Source: Knoellia sp031844405
GTDB lineage: Bacteria; Actinomycetota; Actinomycetes; Actinomycetales; Dermatophilaceae
Assembly (NCBI GenBank): GCA_031844405.1
Contig: JAUZVC010000002.1
Location: 310,001 to 374,000 of the forward strand
Direction: 5' to 3'
DNA length: 64,000 bases
A program made the position numbers and the translations under genes. The notes beneath the pieces were generated by a model that made no database searches, had not been told where the DNA came from, and saw nothing but the letters and a program-made list of their open reading frames with translations. Below, in pieces: positions 17,149 through 28,270 of the stretch. Positions within the stretch are counted from its first letter, which is position 1; each line of letters opens with the position of its first letter.

Positions 17149-17745
17149 ATGGGACTCGAGGAGAAGCTGCCCGCCGGCTTCGTGCTGACGACGCTCGAGA
17201 ACGTCGTCGGCTACATGCGCAAGGCCTCGATCTGGCCGGCGACGTTCGGTCTCGCGTGCTGCGCCATCGAGATGATGGCCGTCGGCACGCCCGACTACGA
17301 CATCGCCCGCTTCGGCATGGAGCGCTTCTCGGCGACGCCGCGCCAGGCCGACCTCATGATCGTGGCCGGACGCGTGTCCAACAAGATGGCGCCGGTCGTC
17401 CGCCAGGTCTACGACCAGATGCCGAACCCGAAGTGGGTCATCTCGATGGGCGTCTGCGCCAGCTCGGGCGGCATGTTCAACAACTACGCGATCGTCCAGG
17501 GCGTCGACCACATCATCCCGGTCGACATCTACCTGCCCGGCTGCCCGCCGCGGCCCGAGATGCTCCTCAACGCGATCATCGAGCTGCACGACCAGATCCA
17601 GAACTCCAAGCTCGGCGTCAACCGCGTCGCCGCGGCCCGGGCCGCCGAGGAGGCGGCGCTGCGCGCCGTGCCGACCCAGCTCATGCCGCCCACCCACGAC
17701 CACGCCGCCCTCACCGCGACGCCCGGGAGGAACCTCCTCGCATGA
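17149..17745 (+). CDS. nuoB: NADH-quinone oxidoreductase subunit B
   Basis: A 198-residue subunit carrying the N2 4Fe-4S cluster that passes electrons to quinone. The Cys ligands are visible in GLACCAIEMM, MGVCASSGGMFNN and LPGCPPRPE. PRQADLMIVAGRVSNKMAP is the conserved quinone-side loop. A C-terminal tail of about 40 residues follows the core. GGAAGGAG lies 6-13 nt upstream of ATG 17149. The stop overlaps nuoC (ATGA). Confidence 0.96.
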   Translation: MGLEEKLPAGFVLTTLENVVGYMRKASIWPATFGLACCAIEMMAVGTPDYDIARFGMERFSATPRQADLMIVAGRVSNKMAPVVRQVYDQMPNPKWVISMGVCASSGGMFNNYAIVQGVDHIIPVDIYLPGCPPRPEMLLNAIIELHDQIQNSKLGVNRVAAARAAEEAALRAVPTQLMPPTHDHAALTATPGRNLLA

Positions 17746-18532
17746 GCGACGACACCAAGCCCCCCGCCGACGACCCCACGACGACCGCGTCCGAGGCGGT
17801 CGTCGGGTCGGAGGACCTCCACGCCACCGACCTCGACCTCACCGAGGCCAACGCGGCCGGCGACACGGCGCCCGTCAGGATCGGCGAGCGTCGTGGCATG
17901 TTCGGCCCGACCAGCGGCAGCGACACGAGCGGCTACGGCGGCCTCCGCACGCCGATCCTCTTCCCCGGCGCGGCCGAGAAGCCCTACGGCAGCTACTTCG
18001 ACGAGCTCACCACGACGCTCGAGCAGGCGCTCGGCACGTCCGGTGACACGGCATACGGCTCCGCCGTCGAGCGGGTCGTCGTCGACCGCGGCGAGCTCAC
18101 CCTCCACATCCGTCGGGAGGCGCTGCCGACCGTGGCCCGCGCCCTGCGCGACGACCCGGCCCTGCGCTTCGAGATCTGCACCGGCGTCTCCGGCGTGCAC
18201 TTCCCGGGTGAGGCGGGCCGTGAGCTGCACGCGGTCTACCACCTGCTCTCGATCACCCACAACCGGCGCGTGCGCCTCGAGGTGACCGCCCCCGACGACG
18301 ACCCCCGCATCCCCTCGGTCGTCGAGACGTGGCCGGCCGCCGACTGGCACGAGCGCGAGACGTGGGACATGTTCGGCATCGTCTTCGAGGGCCACCCGTC
18401 CCTCACCCGCATCCTCATGCCCGACGACTGGCCGGGCCACCCCCAGCGCAAGGACTATCCCCTGGGTGGAATCCCGGTGGAGTACAAGGGCGGCACCGTC
18501 CCGCCGCCCGACGAGCGGAGGTCGTACAACTG

Positions 18533-18533
<1 letters not shown>
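17742..18533 (+). CDS. nuoC: NADH-quinone oxidoreductase subunit C
   Basis: A 263-residue peripheral-arm subunit with the family signature WHERETWDMFGIVFEGHP near residue 205 and RKDYPLGGIPVEYKGG at the C terminus. The core begins around residue 75. The first about 60 residues are an acidic, Thr/Ala/Asp-rich extension without counterpart in short NuoC proteins, which is common in actinobacteria. It overlaps nuoB by 4 nt and abuts nuoD (TGATG). Confidence 0.95.
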
Positions 18534-19950
<1,417 letters not shown>

Positions 19951-19951
<1 letters not shown>

Positions 19952-21189
19952 TGGAGCACTACGGATTGCAGACTGCTGCCGGTCACCTCACGGTGCCCGC
20001 GGAGTCCAAGGAGCCGTATGCCGCGGAGCAGCTCGCGCAGCTGCACGCGGACGCCGAGCAGGTCGTTGCCCGCTACCCCCAGAAGCGGTCGGCGCTGCTG
20101 CCGCTGCTGCACCTCGTGCAGTCGGTCGACGGCTACGTCACCGGTCGCGGCATCGACTTCTGCGCCGAGGTCCTCGACCTCACCCGCGCCGAGGTCTCGG
20201 GCGTGGCGACGTTCTACACGCAGTACAAGCGCCACCCCAACGGTGACTACACGGTCGGTGTCTGCACCAACACGCTCTGCGCCGTCATGGGCGGCGACGA
20301 GATCTGGGAGTCGGTCTCCGACCACCTCGGCATCGGTCACGACGAGACGACCGAGGACGGCAAGATCACCCTCGAGCGCATCGAGTGCAACGCGGCGTGC
20401 GACTACGCCCCGGTCGTCATGGCCAACTGGGAGTTCTTCGACAACCAGACGCCGGAGTCGACCAACCAGCTCGTCGACGACCTGCGCGCCGGCACGCCGG
20501 TGAAGCCGACCCGCGGCCCCGACAGCCTCTGCACCTTCAAGCAGATGTCGCGCGTCCTCGCCGGCTTCAGCGACGGCCTCGCCGACCAAGGCGTCGGCGC
20601 CGGTCCCGCGTCGCTGCGCGGCCTCGAGGTCGCGCACGAGAACGGCTGGGAGGCGCCCACGGCCGACCAGGGCGGCGCGAAGGACGGCAGCGGCCAGGAC
20701 ACCGACACGCAGGCCAGCGCCGGTGGCGACTCGGTCGAGGGCAAGGCCGCGGGGCGCCACAGCTCGACGGACACCCCGACCAACGAGCCGGGTGAGAAGC
20801 CCGGCGGCCAGCCCGCCAAGAAGGACGCCGACGAGCCCGCGGACAAGCCGGTCGAGGACTCCGCGAAGGACTCCGCCGACGCGCCCGCCGACGGCAAGAA
20901 GGGCGCGAAGGGCACGAAGAAGGAAGCCCCCGCGCAGCCCTCGACCGTCCAGGCCGAGGCCGAGCCCGCGACCCTCTTCGACGACGGCGCCACCACCGCC
21001 GAGGCCGAGCCGAAGGGCGACGCCCCGCTCACGGGCACCCCGGCCGCGGCCTCGTCGAAGGGCGCGACCCCGCAGACCGGTGGCGTGCGTCCCGAGGGCG
21101 CCGAGACCTCGTCGTACGGCGAGGGCACCGCGAAGGACGACGGCACCGGTTCCGAGGGACCGGAGATCAAGGGCGAGGGAGACCGATGA
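19951..21189 (+). CDS. nuoE: NADH-quinone oxidoreductase subunit E with a long low-complexity tail
   Basis: A 412-residue protein, well over the roughly 160-300 usual for NuoE. Residues about 1-235 are the thioredoxin-like 2Fe-2S domain of the NADH module, with ligands in CTNTLC and CNAAC and the ATFYTQYKRHPNG helix. From about residue 235 the protein becomes a Lys/Asp/Ala/Gly/Pro-rich tail (for example KKDADEPADKPVEDS) with no fold, close to 175 residues. Such tails are seen in actinobacterial NuoE but this one is long. Overlaps nuoD and nuoF. Confidence 0.93.
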
Positions 21190-22499
21190 GCACCACGCTG
21201 ACCCCCATCCTCACGAAGTTCTGGGACGACCCCCAGAGCTGGACGCTCGAGACCTACGAGAAGAACGAGGGCTACCAGGCGCTCAAGAAGGCGCTCGGCA
21301 TGGCTCCGGCCGACCTCGTGCAGATGACGAAGGACTCCGGCCTGCGCGGCCGTGGCGGCGCCGGCTTCCCCACCGGCATGAAGTGGGGCTTCCTCCCCCC
21401 GCCGGACGGCGGCCCCCGCTACCTCGTCGTCAACGCCGACGAGTCCGAGCCGGGCACGTGCAAGGACATCCCGCTCATGATGGCCGCGCCGCAGTTCCTC
21501 ATCGAGGGCGTCGCGATCACCTCCTACGCCATCGGCTGCAACCACGCCTTCATCTACCTGCGCGGTGAGGTCGTCCACGTCTACCGCCGCCTGCTGCGCG
21601 CGGTCGAGGAGGCCTACGCGGCCGGGCACCTCGGCAAGAACATCCACGGCTCCGGCTTCGACCTCGACGTCACGGTCCACGCCGGTGCCGGCGCCTACAT
21701 CTGCGGCGAGGAGACCGCGCTCCTCGACAGCCTCGAGGGCCGCCGCGGCCAGCCGCGCCTCAAGCCGCCGTTCCCGGCCGTCGCCGGTCTCTACGCCCGC
21801 CCGACCGTCGTCAACAACGTCGAGTCGATCGCGAGCGTGCCGCCGATCCTGCTCCACGGCGCCGAGTGGTTCGGCGACATGGGCACCGAGAAGTCCCAGG
21901 GCTTCGGCATCTTCAGCCTCTCGGGCCACGTCAAGAACCCCGGCCAGTACGAAGCCCCGCTCGGCATCACGCTGCGCGAGCTGCTCGACATGGCCGGTGG
22001 GATGCGCGACCCCGACAAGGCGCTGAAGTTCTGGACGCCCGGTGGCTCGTCGACACCGCTCTTCACGGCCGAGCACCTCGACATCCCGCTCGACTTCGAG
22101 TCGGTCGCCGCGGCCGGCTCGATGCTCGGCACGCGCGCCCTGCAGATCTTCGACGAGACGACCTGCGTCGTGCGCGCCGTCGACCGCTGGACCGACTTCT
22201 ACAAGCACGAGTCCTGCGGCAAGTGCACCCCGTGCCGCGAGGGCACGTGGTGGCTCAAGCAGATCCTCGGCCGGCTCGAGCACGGGCAGGGGAGCGAGGA
22301 GGACCTCGACAAGCTCCTCGACATCTGCGACAACATCCTCGGGCGCAGCTTCTGCGCTCTCGGCGATGGTGCGACCAGCCCGATCACGAGCTCGATCCAG
22401 TACTTCCGCGACGAGTACCGCGCCCACCTCACCGAGGGCCGCTGCCCGTTCGACGCCCGTGAGTCCACGCTCTTCCACAAGGACCGAGTGAACGCATGA
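21186..22499 (+). CDS. nuoF: NADH-quinone oxidoreductase subunit F
   Basis: A 437-residue subunit that binds NADH and FMN and carries the N3 cluster. Signatures are LRGRGGAGFPTGMKW (FMN/NADH loop), NADESEPGTCKD, the AGAGAYICGEETAL segment and the 4Fe-4S ligands CGKCTPCREGT with a later Cys in GRSFCALGDG. Length is normal. A hairpin-containing 61-nt gap separates it from nuoG, whereas most other junctions in the operon overlap. Confidence 0.96.
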   Translation: MSTTLTPILTKFWDDPQSWTLETYEKNEGYQALKKALGMAPADLVQMTKDSGLRGRGGAGFPTGMKWGFLPPPDGGPRYLVVNADESEPGTCKDIPLMMAAPQFLIEGVAITSYAIGCNHAFIYLRGEVVHVYRRLLRAVEEAYAAGHLGKNIHGSGFDLDVTVHAGAGAYICGEETALLDSLEGRRGQPRLKPPFPAVAGLYARPTVVNNVESIASVPPILLHGAEWFGDMGTEKSQGFGIFSLSGHVKNPGQYEAPLGITLRELLDMAGGMRDPDKALKFWTPGGSSTPLFTAEHLDIPLDFESVAAAGSMLGTRALQIFDETTCVVRAVDRWTDFYKHESCGKCTPCREGTWWLKQILGRLEHGQGSEEDLDKLLDICDNILGRSFCALGDGATSPITSSIQYFRDEYRAHLTEGRCPFDARESTLFHKDRVNA

Positions 22500-22502
22500 G
22501 TA

Positions 22503-22553
22503 CCCCAAACCGTTCTGTTCCCCCGCTCCGCTCCTCCACACCACGCTTTGGGG
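22503..22553. repeat. Hairpin in the nuoF-nuoG gap
   Basis: CCCCAAA (22503-22509) and TTTGGGG (22547-22553) are perfect complements around a 37-nt pyrimidine-rich loop. This is the only palindrome inside the nuo operon and fills a 61-nt gap between genes that overlap in most of the rest of the operon. It could attenuate, process or merely interrupt the transcript. The nuoG ATG follows 7 nt after it. Confidence 0.55.
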
Positions 22554-22560
22554 ACACCGC

Positions 22561-25038
22561 ATGACTGTGACCGACGACAAGAAGGCGGCGCCCGCCGTCG
22601 AGACGGTCGAGCTGACCATCGACGGCATCGACGTCTCCGTCCCCAAGAACACGCTCGTCATCCGGGCGGCCGAGGAGGCTGGGATCGAGATCCCGCGCTT
22701 CTGCGACCACCCGCTGCTCGAGCCGGTGGGCGCCTGCCGCCAGTGCCTCGTCGAGGTCTCGACGCCGGGCCCCGACGGCACCCTGCGCCCGATGCCGAAG
22801 CCGCAGGCCTCGTGCACGATGACGGTCTCACCCGGCATGCAGGTCAAGACCCAGCACAGCTCGCCGGTCGCCGACAAGGCACAGCAGGGCGTCATGGAGC
22901 TGCTCCTCATCAACCACCCGCTCGACTGCCCGGTCTGCGACAAGGGTGGCGAGTGCCCGCTGCAGAACCAGGCGATGAGCAACGGCCGCCCGGTGAGCCG
23001 CTTCGAGGACGTCAAGCGGACCTACCCGAAGCCGATCAACATCTCGAGCCAGGTGCTCCTCGACCGCGAGCGCTGCGTCCTGTGCGCCCGGTGCACGCGC
23101 TTCTCCGACCAGGTCGCCGGTGACCCGTTCATCGCCCTCGTCGAGCGTGGCGCGCTGCAGCAGGTCGGCATCTACGAGGAGAAGCCGTTCGAGTCCTACT
23201 TCTCCGGCAACACCGTCCAGATCTGCCCGGTCGGTGCCCTCACCGGCGCCGCCTACCGCTTCCGTGCGCGCCCCTTCGACCTCGTGTCGACGCCGAGCGT
23301 CTGCGAGCACTGCGCGAGCGGCTGCTCGATGCGGACCGACCACCGCCGTGGCTCGGTCCTGCGCCGGATGGCCGCCAACGAGCCGCTCGTCAACGAGGAG
23401 TGGAACTGCGACAAGGGCCGCTGGGCCTTCCAGTACGCCACGACGCCGGCCCGCCTCGAGCTGCCGATGGTCCGCGAGGACGGCGAGCTCCGCGTCGCCT
23501 CCTGGCGTGAGGCCCTCGAGGTCGCCGCCGCCGGGCTCAGGGCCGCCAACGGCGCCGGTGTGCTCGTCGGCGGTCGCGTGAGCTCCGAGGACGCCTACGC
23601 CTACGGCAAGTTCGCGCGCACGATCCTCGGCACCAACGACGTCGACTTCCGCGCGCGGCCGCACTCGGCCGAGGAGGCGGACTTCCTCGCGTCGTCCGTC
23701 GTCGCCACCGGCCCCGACGGCGGCGCGGTCACCTACGCCGACCTCGAGTCGGCCAAGACGGTCGTCCTCGCTGGCTTCGAGCCCGAGGACGAGAGCCCCA
23801 TCGTCTTCCTGCGCCTGCGCAAGGCGTCGCGCAGGAGCAAGACCGCCGTGTATGCCGTGTCGCCCGTGGCGACCCGCGGCCTCGCCAAGGTCTCCGGTCG
23901 CCTCATCCCGACCGCGCCCGGCACGGAGCCCGAGGTCCTCGACGCCCTCGGCAAGGGCTCGGCCAGCGGTGCGCCCGGCGAGGGCCCCGACACCGTGCGT
24001 GACGCCGCCGAGGCGCTGCGCGGTGAGGGCGCGATCATCCTCGTCGGCGAGCGCCTCGCCACCGTGCCCGGTGCCCTGAGCGCGGCGGCCCGTCTCGCCG
24101 AGACCACCGGCGCCCGGCTCGCGTGGGTCCCGCGTCGTGCGGGCGAGCGCGGTGCCCTCGAGGCCGGAGCCTTCCCGACGCTGCTGCCCGGTGGCCGTGC
24201 GGTCGGTGACGCCACCGCCCGCGCCGAGGTCGCCTCCGCCTGGGACGTCGTCGGCCTGCCCGACGAGCCCGGCCGCGACGCCGGCGCGATCCTCGAGGCG
24301 GCCGCCACCGGACGCCTCGGTGCGCTCGTCGTCGGTGGCGTCGACCCGCTCGACTTCGGTCGCGCCGACGCCGTCCAGGCCCTCGAGAACACCTTCGTCG
24401 TCTCGCTCGAGATCCGCGAGTCCGCAGTTACCGCGCTCGCCGACGTCGTCCTGCCCGTCGCGGCGCACGCCGAGAAGGCCGGCAGCTTCGTGGACTGGGA
24501 GGGCCGGGTCCGCCCGTTCCAGCAGGCCATCGAGACCGGCTTCGTCAGCGACCACCGCGCGCTCGACATGCTCGCCGACGAGATGGGCGAGTTCCTCGGC
24601 TGCCGCACGGTCGCCGAGGTCCGCTCCGAGATGCAGCGCATCGGCCCCGCGTCCGGCCCCCGTGCCGCCGCGCCGACCGTCGAGGCCGGCGAGGTCCCGA
24701 GCGCCGAGGACGGCCACCTCGTCCTCGCGACGTGGCGCCACCTCCTCGACAAGGGGCTGCTCCAGGACGGTGAGCCGTTCCTCGCGGGCACCGCACCGAA
24801 GGCCGCCGCGAAGGTGTCGGCGACGACCGCCGCCTCGATCGGTGTCGCCGACGGTGACAGCGTCACCGTCACCGGTGGCGACTTCAGCGTCACGGTCCCC
24901 GTCGCCGTGACCGAGATGGCCGACCACGTCGTCTGGCTCCCGACCAACTCGGAGGGCTGCGACCTCCGGGGCACGCTCGCGGACGCCCCCGGCATCCGCG
25001 TCTCCGTCACCAAGGTGGACAAGGTGGTCTCCTCATGA
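22561..25038 (+). CDS. nuoG: NADH-quinone oxidoreductase subunit G
   Basis: An 825-residue subunit with several iron-sulfur clusters. The N-terminal 2Fe-2S ligands lie in RFCDHPLLEPVGACRQCLVE, the His-liganded cluster in NHPLDCPVCDKGGECPLQ, and others in CVLCARCTRFSD and VCEHCASGCSM. The rest is the molybdopterin-oxidoreductase-like domain, with the segment LADVVLPVAAHAEKAGSFVD. Length is typical of actinobacterial NuoG. Its stop overlaps nuoH (ATGA). The Shine-Dalgarno is weak (GGGGAC). Confidence 0.96.
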   Translation: MTVTDDKKAAPAVETVELTIDGIDVSVPKNTLVIRAAEEAGIEIPRFCDHPLLEPVGACRQCLVEVSTPGPDGTLRPMPKPQASCTMTVSPGMQVKTQHSSPVADKAQQGVMELLLINHPLDCPVCDKGGECPLQNQAMSNGRPVSRFEDVKRTYPKPINISSQVLLDRERCVLCARCTRFSDQVAGDPFIALVERGALQQVGIYEEKPFESYFSGNTVQICPVGALTGAAYRFRARPFDLVSTPSVCEHCASGCSMRTDHRRGSVLRRMAANEPLVNEEWNCDKGRWAFQYATTPARLELPMVREDGELRVASWREALEVAAAGLRAANGAGVLVGGRVSSEDAYAYGKFARTILGTNDVDFRARPHSAEEADFLASSVVATGPDGGAVTYADLESAKTVVLAGFEPEDESPIVFLRLRKASRRSKTAVYAVSPVATRGLAKVSGRLIPTAPGTEPEVLDALGKGSASGAPGEGPDTVRDAAEALRGEGAIILVGERLATVPGALSAAARLAETTGARLAWVPRRAGERGALEAGAFPTLLPGGRAVGDATARAEVASAWDVVGLPDEPGRDAGAILEAAATGRLGALVVGGVDPLDFGRADAVQALENTFVVSLEIRESAVTALADVVLPVAAHAEKAGSFVDWEGRVRPFQQAIETGFVSDHRALDMLADEMGEFLGCRTVAEVRSEMQRIGPASGPRAAAPTVEAGEVPSAEDGHLVLATWRHLLDKGLLQDGEPFLAGTAPKAAAKVSATTAASIGVADGDSVTVTGGDFSVTVPVAVTEMADHVVWLPTNSEGCDLRGTLADAPGIRVSVTKVDKVVSS

Positions 25039-26507
25039 GCACGCTGCTCAGCCTCCAGCAGGTGGCCGGCACCTACAGCGAGAGCGCGCTGACCGGCATA
25101 CAGGCACTCGGGTCGCTCGCGACCGAGGGCAAGGACAACCCGCGCGCCGACTTCTCGGACACGCCGTGGTGGCTCTCGCTCGTCAAGGCGCTTCTCATCT
25201 TCGTCTACCTGCTCGTCTCGACGCTGCTCGTCATCTGGTTCGAGCGCCGCGTCATCGGCCGCATGCAGCAGCGCCCCGGGCCCAACCGCAACGGTCCGTT
25301 CGGCCTGCTCCAGACCCTCGCCGACGGCATGAAGTCGATGCTCAAGGAGGACAACACCCCCGCCAAGGCGGACCGGTTCGTCTTCACCCTGGCGCCGCTC
25401 ATCACGGCGACGATGTGCTTCATCGGCTTCGCGATCATCCCGCTCGCCGGTGAGGTGAGCATGTTCGGGCACCGCACGCCGTTCCAGCTCGCCGACTCCT
25501 CGATCGCCGTGCTCTTCGTGCTCGCGATCGCCGGCATCGGCATCTACGGCGTCGTCCTCGCCGGCTGGTCCTCGGGCTCGCCCTACCCGCTCATGGGTGG
25601 CCTGCGCTCGTCGGCGCAGATGATCTCCTACGAGATCGCGATGGGCCTCTCCCTCGTCGCCGTCTTCCTCTACAGCGGCTCGATGTCGACCTCGCAGATC
25701 GTCGGCTCGCAGGCCAACGTCTGGTACATCATCCCGGCGTTCTTCAGCTTCTTCGTCTACGTCATCACGATGGTCGGCGAGACCAACCGACTGCCGTTCG
25801 ACCTCGCCGAGGGCGAGGGCGAGCTCACCGGTGGCTTCCACACCGAGTACGGCTCGATGCGCTTCGCCATGTTCTTCCTCGGCGAGTACATCAACATGTT
25901 CACGGTCGCGGCCCTGGCCACGACGATGTTCCTCGGTGGCTGGCAGGCGCCTCCCGGCATCGCCGCCATCAACGACGGCATGTTCAACGAGGGCTGGTGG
26001 GGCCTGCTCTGGTTCACCGTCAAGCTCTGGATGTTCATGTTCGTCTTCGTGTGGCTGCGCGGCTCGCTGCCCCGCACCCGCTACGACCAGTTCATGCGCT
26101 TCGGGTGGAAGTTCCTCATCCCGGCGACCCTCGCCTGGGTCGTCCTCGTCGCCTTCTTCCGCGGCGCGCAGAACGGCTGGTTCGGTGACGCGGCCCTCGA
26201 GGTCGCCGGGCGCCGCTTCCCGGTCTCGTCGCTCGCGATCGTCGGCCTCGTCGCCGTCGGCGCGCTCGCCCTCGGCTGGTGGTGGGACAGCCGGGCCATC
26301 GCCCGGGACAACGCCGCGAGCCAGGCGCCGCCCGAGGAGATCGACCCGTATGCCGGTGGGTTCGTCGTGCCGCCGCTCCCGGGCCAGCGCCTCAAGGAGA
26401 CCGCGCGGGTCGGTGCGCCCGCGCTGCCGGAGGCCGAGCCCGTGACCGAGCGACCGAGCGGTCCTGCCGTGTTCGACTTCACCGACAAGGAGGCCCCTCG
26501 TGGCTGA
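25035..26507 (+). CDS. nuoH: NADH-quinone oxidoreductase subunit H
   Basis: A 490-residue membrane subunit, the bridge between the peripheral and membrane arms. Signatures: RVIGRMQQRPGPNRNGPFG, LADGMKSMLKED, RSSAQMISYEIAMGL and ETNRLPFDLAEGEGELTGGF, with the conserved Glu residues of the quinone channel. About eight helices, then a C-terminal cytoplasmic extension (from about 420) rich in Pro and Ala that is common in actinobacterial NuoH. Confidence 0.95.
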   Translation: MSTLLSLQQVAGTYSESALTGIQALGSLATEGKDNPRADFSDTPWWLSLVKALLIFVYLLVSTLLVIWFERRVIGRMQQRPGPNRNGPFGLLQTLADGMKSMLKEDNTPAKADRFVFTLAPLITATMCFIGFAIIPLAGEVSMFGHRTPFQLADSSIAVLFVLAIAGIGIYGVVLAGWSSGSPYPLMGGLRSSAQMISYEIAMGLSLVAVFLYSGSMSTSQIVGSQANVWYIIPAFFSFFVYVITMVGETNRLPFDLAEGEGELTGGFHTEYGSMRFAMFFLGEYINMFTVAALATTMFLGGWQAPPGIAAINDGMFNEGWWGLLWFTVKLWMFMFVFVWLRGSLPRTRYDQFMRFGWKFLIPATLAWVVLVAFFRGAQNGWFGDAALEVAGRRFPVSSLAIVGLVAVGALALGWWWDSRAIARDNAASQAPPEEIDPYAGGFVVPPLPGQRLKETARVGAPALPEAEPVTERPSGPAVFDFTDKEAPRG

Positions 26508-27105
26508 CAAGGACAAGGGCGGGTTCCTCTCCGACCTCTTCGCCCCCGTGGGCGGGTTCGGGGTGACCTTCGCGACGATGTTCCGCAAGGTCGCCACGAC
26601 CGAGTACCCCGAGGTGAAGCGCCCGACGGCGCAGCGCTTCCACGGCCGCCACCAGCTCAACCGTCACCCCGACGGGCTCGAGAAGTGCGTCGGCTGCGAG
26701 CTCTGCGCGTGGGCCTGCCCGGCTGACGCGATCCTCGTCGAGGGCGCCAACAACGACGACGCCTCGGGTCAGCGGTTCTCGCCCGGTGAGCGCTACGGCC
26801 GCGTCTACCAGATCAACTACCTGCGCTGCATCTTCTGCGGCCTGTGCATCGAGGCCTGCCCGACGCGCGCGCTGACGATGACGAACGAGTACGAGATCGC
26901 CGACAACAACCGCGCCGACCTCATCTTCACCAAGGAGCAGCTCCTCGCCCCGCTCCAGGGCGGCATGGTCCCAGCGCCGCACCCGATGGTGGACGGCATG
27001 GAGGAGCGCGACTACTACCTGGGCAAGGTCTCGGGCGCGACGACCGAGCAGCGCGAGTGGGTCGAGCAGCACCACGCCAAGGCCCCCGAGGAGGCAACGT
27101 CATGA
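26500..27105 (+). CDS. nuoI: NADH-quinone oxidoreductase subunit I
   Basis: A 201-residue ferredoxin-like subunit with two 4Fe-4S clusters, ligands CVGCELCAWACP and CIFCGLCIEACP separated by about 40 residues. It relays electrons from the G subunit to cluster N2. The GTG start at 26500 has AAGGAGG at 26487-26493, and the gene overlaps nuoH by 8 nt and nuoJ by 4 nt. Confidence 0.95.
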   Translation: MADKDKGGFLSDLFAPVGGFGVTFATMFRKVATTEYPEVKRPTAQRFHGRHQLNRHPDGLEKCVGCELCAWACPADAILVEGANNDDASGQRFSPGERYGRVYQINYLRCIFCGLCIEACPTRALTMTNEYEIADNNRADLIFTKEQLLAPLQGGMVPAPHPMVDGMEERDYYLGKVSGATTEQREWVEQHHAKAPEEATS

Positions 27106-27962
27106 CCAGTACCGGAGAAGCGATCCTCTTCTGGGTCCTCGCCCCGGTCGCCGTCGCTGGTGCGCTCGGCCTCGTCTTCGCCCGCAAGGCGGTCCATGCC
27201 GCCCTCGGCATGGCGCTGACGATGATCTGCCTCGGCGTGTTCTACCTCGCGCAGGACGCCGACTTCCTCGGTGTCATCCAGATCTTCGTCTACACCGGCG
27301 CCGTGATGATGCTCTTCCTCTTCGTCGTCATGCTCGTCGGCGTCGACTCCTCGGACAGCGTCGTCGAGACCCTCAAGGGCCAGCGGGTCGCCACGGTCGT
27401 GCTCTCGCTCGGCCTCGGTGTCCTCCTCGCCGGAGCTCTCGGCCGCATCACCATCGGTGACGCCCCGGCCGACCGGCTCACGTCGCTCAACGCCGAGACG
27501 GGCAACGTCTCCGGCGTCGCGGAGCTCATCTTCGGCCGCTACGTCTGGGTCTTCGAGGCGACGTCGGCGCTGCTCATCACCGCCGCGCTCGCCGCGATGG
27601 TCCTCGCCCACCGCGAGCGCCTCGGGTCCCGCCCGAGCCAGCGCGCCTGGGCCGAGCGGCGCATCCGCTCCGGCGAGAACCTCGCCGGCCTGCCTGCCCC
27701 CGGTGTCTACGCCCGGCACAACGCCGTCGACACGCCGGCCCTGCTGCCCGACGGCTCGCCGAGCGAGCTCTCGGTCTCGCGCGTCCTCACCGCCCGCGAC
27801 CAGGTCGGCTCGGCCACCCCGTGGGTCGAGGCCGAGCGCGAGATCGCACGTGAGGTGGACACGTCGTGGACGGGCGACGCCCCGCGCGACGGCATCCCCG
27901 CGTCCGCCCTCGACAAGGAGTCCGCCCGCGACGCCGCCACCGAGCCGGAGGACCAGGCATGA
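27102..27962 (+). CDS. nuoJ: NADH-quinone oxidoreductase subunit J
   Basis: A 286-residue membrane subunit of the proton-pumping arm. The conserved region LGVIQIFVYTGAVMMLFLFVVMLVG (split at the Tyr, about residue 55-80) is present, with five helices. The last about 105 residues are hydrophilic and unrelated to the core; NuoJ of actinobacteria often has such a tail. Overlaps nuoI and nuoK by 4 nt. Confidence 0.94.
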   Translation: MTSTGEAILFWVLAPVAVAGALGLVFARKAVHAALGMALTMICLGVFYLAQDADFLGVIQIFVYTGAVMMLFLFVVMLVGVDSSDSVVETLKGQRVATVVLSLGLGVLLAGALGRITIGDAPADRLTSLNAETGNVSGVAELIFGRYVWVFEATSALLITAALAAMVLAHRERLGSRPSQRAWAERRIRSGENLAGLPAPGVYARHNAVDTPALLPDGSPSELSVSRVLTARDQVGSATPWVEAEREIAREVDTSWTGDAPRDGIPASALDKESARDAATEPEDQA

Positions 27963-28258
27963 GCCTCATCAACTACATCTACCTCGCGACGCTGCTCTTC
28001 GTGATCGGCGGCGCCACCGTCCTGACCCGGCGCAACGCGATCGTCGTCTTCATGGGCGTCGAGCTCATGCTCAACGCGGCGAACCTCGCGTTCGTCACCT
28101 TCGCCCGCCTGCACGGCAACCTCGACGGCCAGGTGATCGCGCTCTTCGTCATGGTCGTCGCGGCCGCCGAGGTCGTCGTCGGCCTCGCCATCATCATGGC
28201 GATCTTCCGTGCCCGCCGGTCGGCCTCGGTCGACGACGCCAACCTCCTGAAGCTCTAA
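27959..28258 (+). CDS. nuoK: NADH-quinone oxidoreductase subunit K
   Basis: A 99-residue membrane subunit with three helices and the conserved acidic residues: VVFMGVELMLNAANLAFV and VVAAAEVVVGLAIIMAIF (Glu in the second and third helices). These Glu residues form part of the proton path. Length is exactly standard, in contrast with the second copy at 60437. Separated from nuoL by 12 nt that carry AAGGGG. Confidence 0.95.
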   Translation: MSLINYIYLATLLFVIGGATVLTRRNAIVVFMGVELMLNAANLAFVTFARLHGNLDGQVIALFVMVVAAAEVVVGLAIIMAIFRARRSASVDDANLLKL

Positions 28259-28270
28259 GGGGCTGCACTC

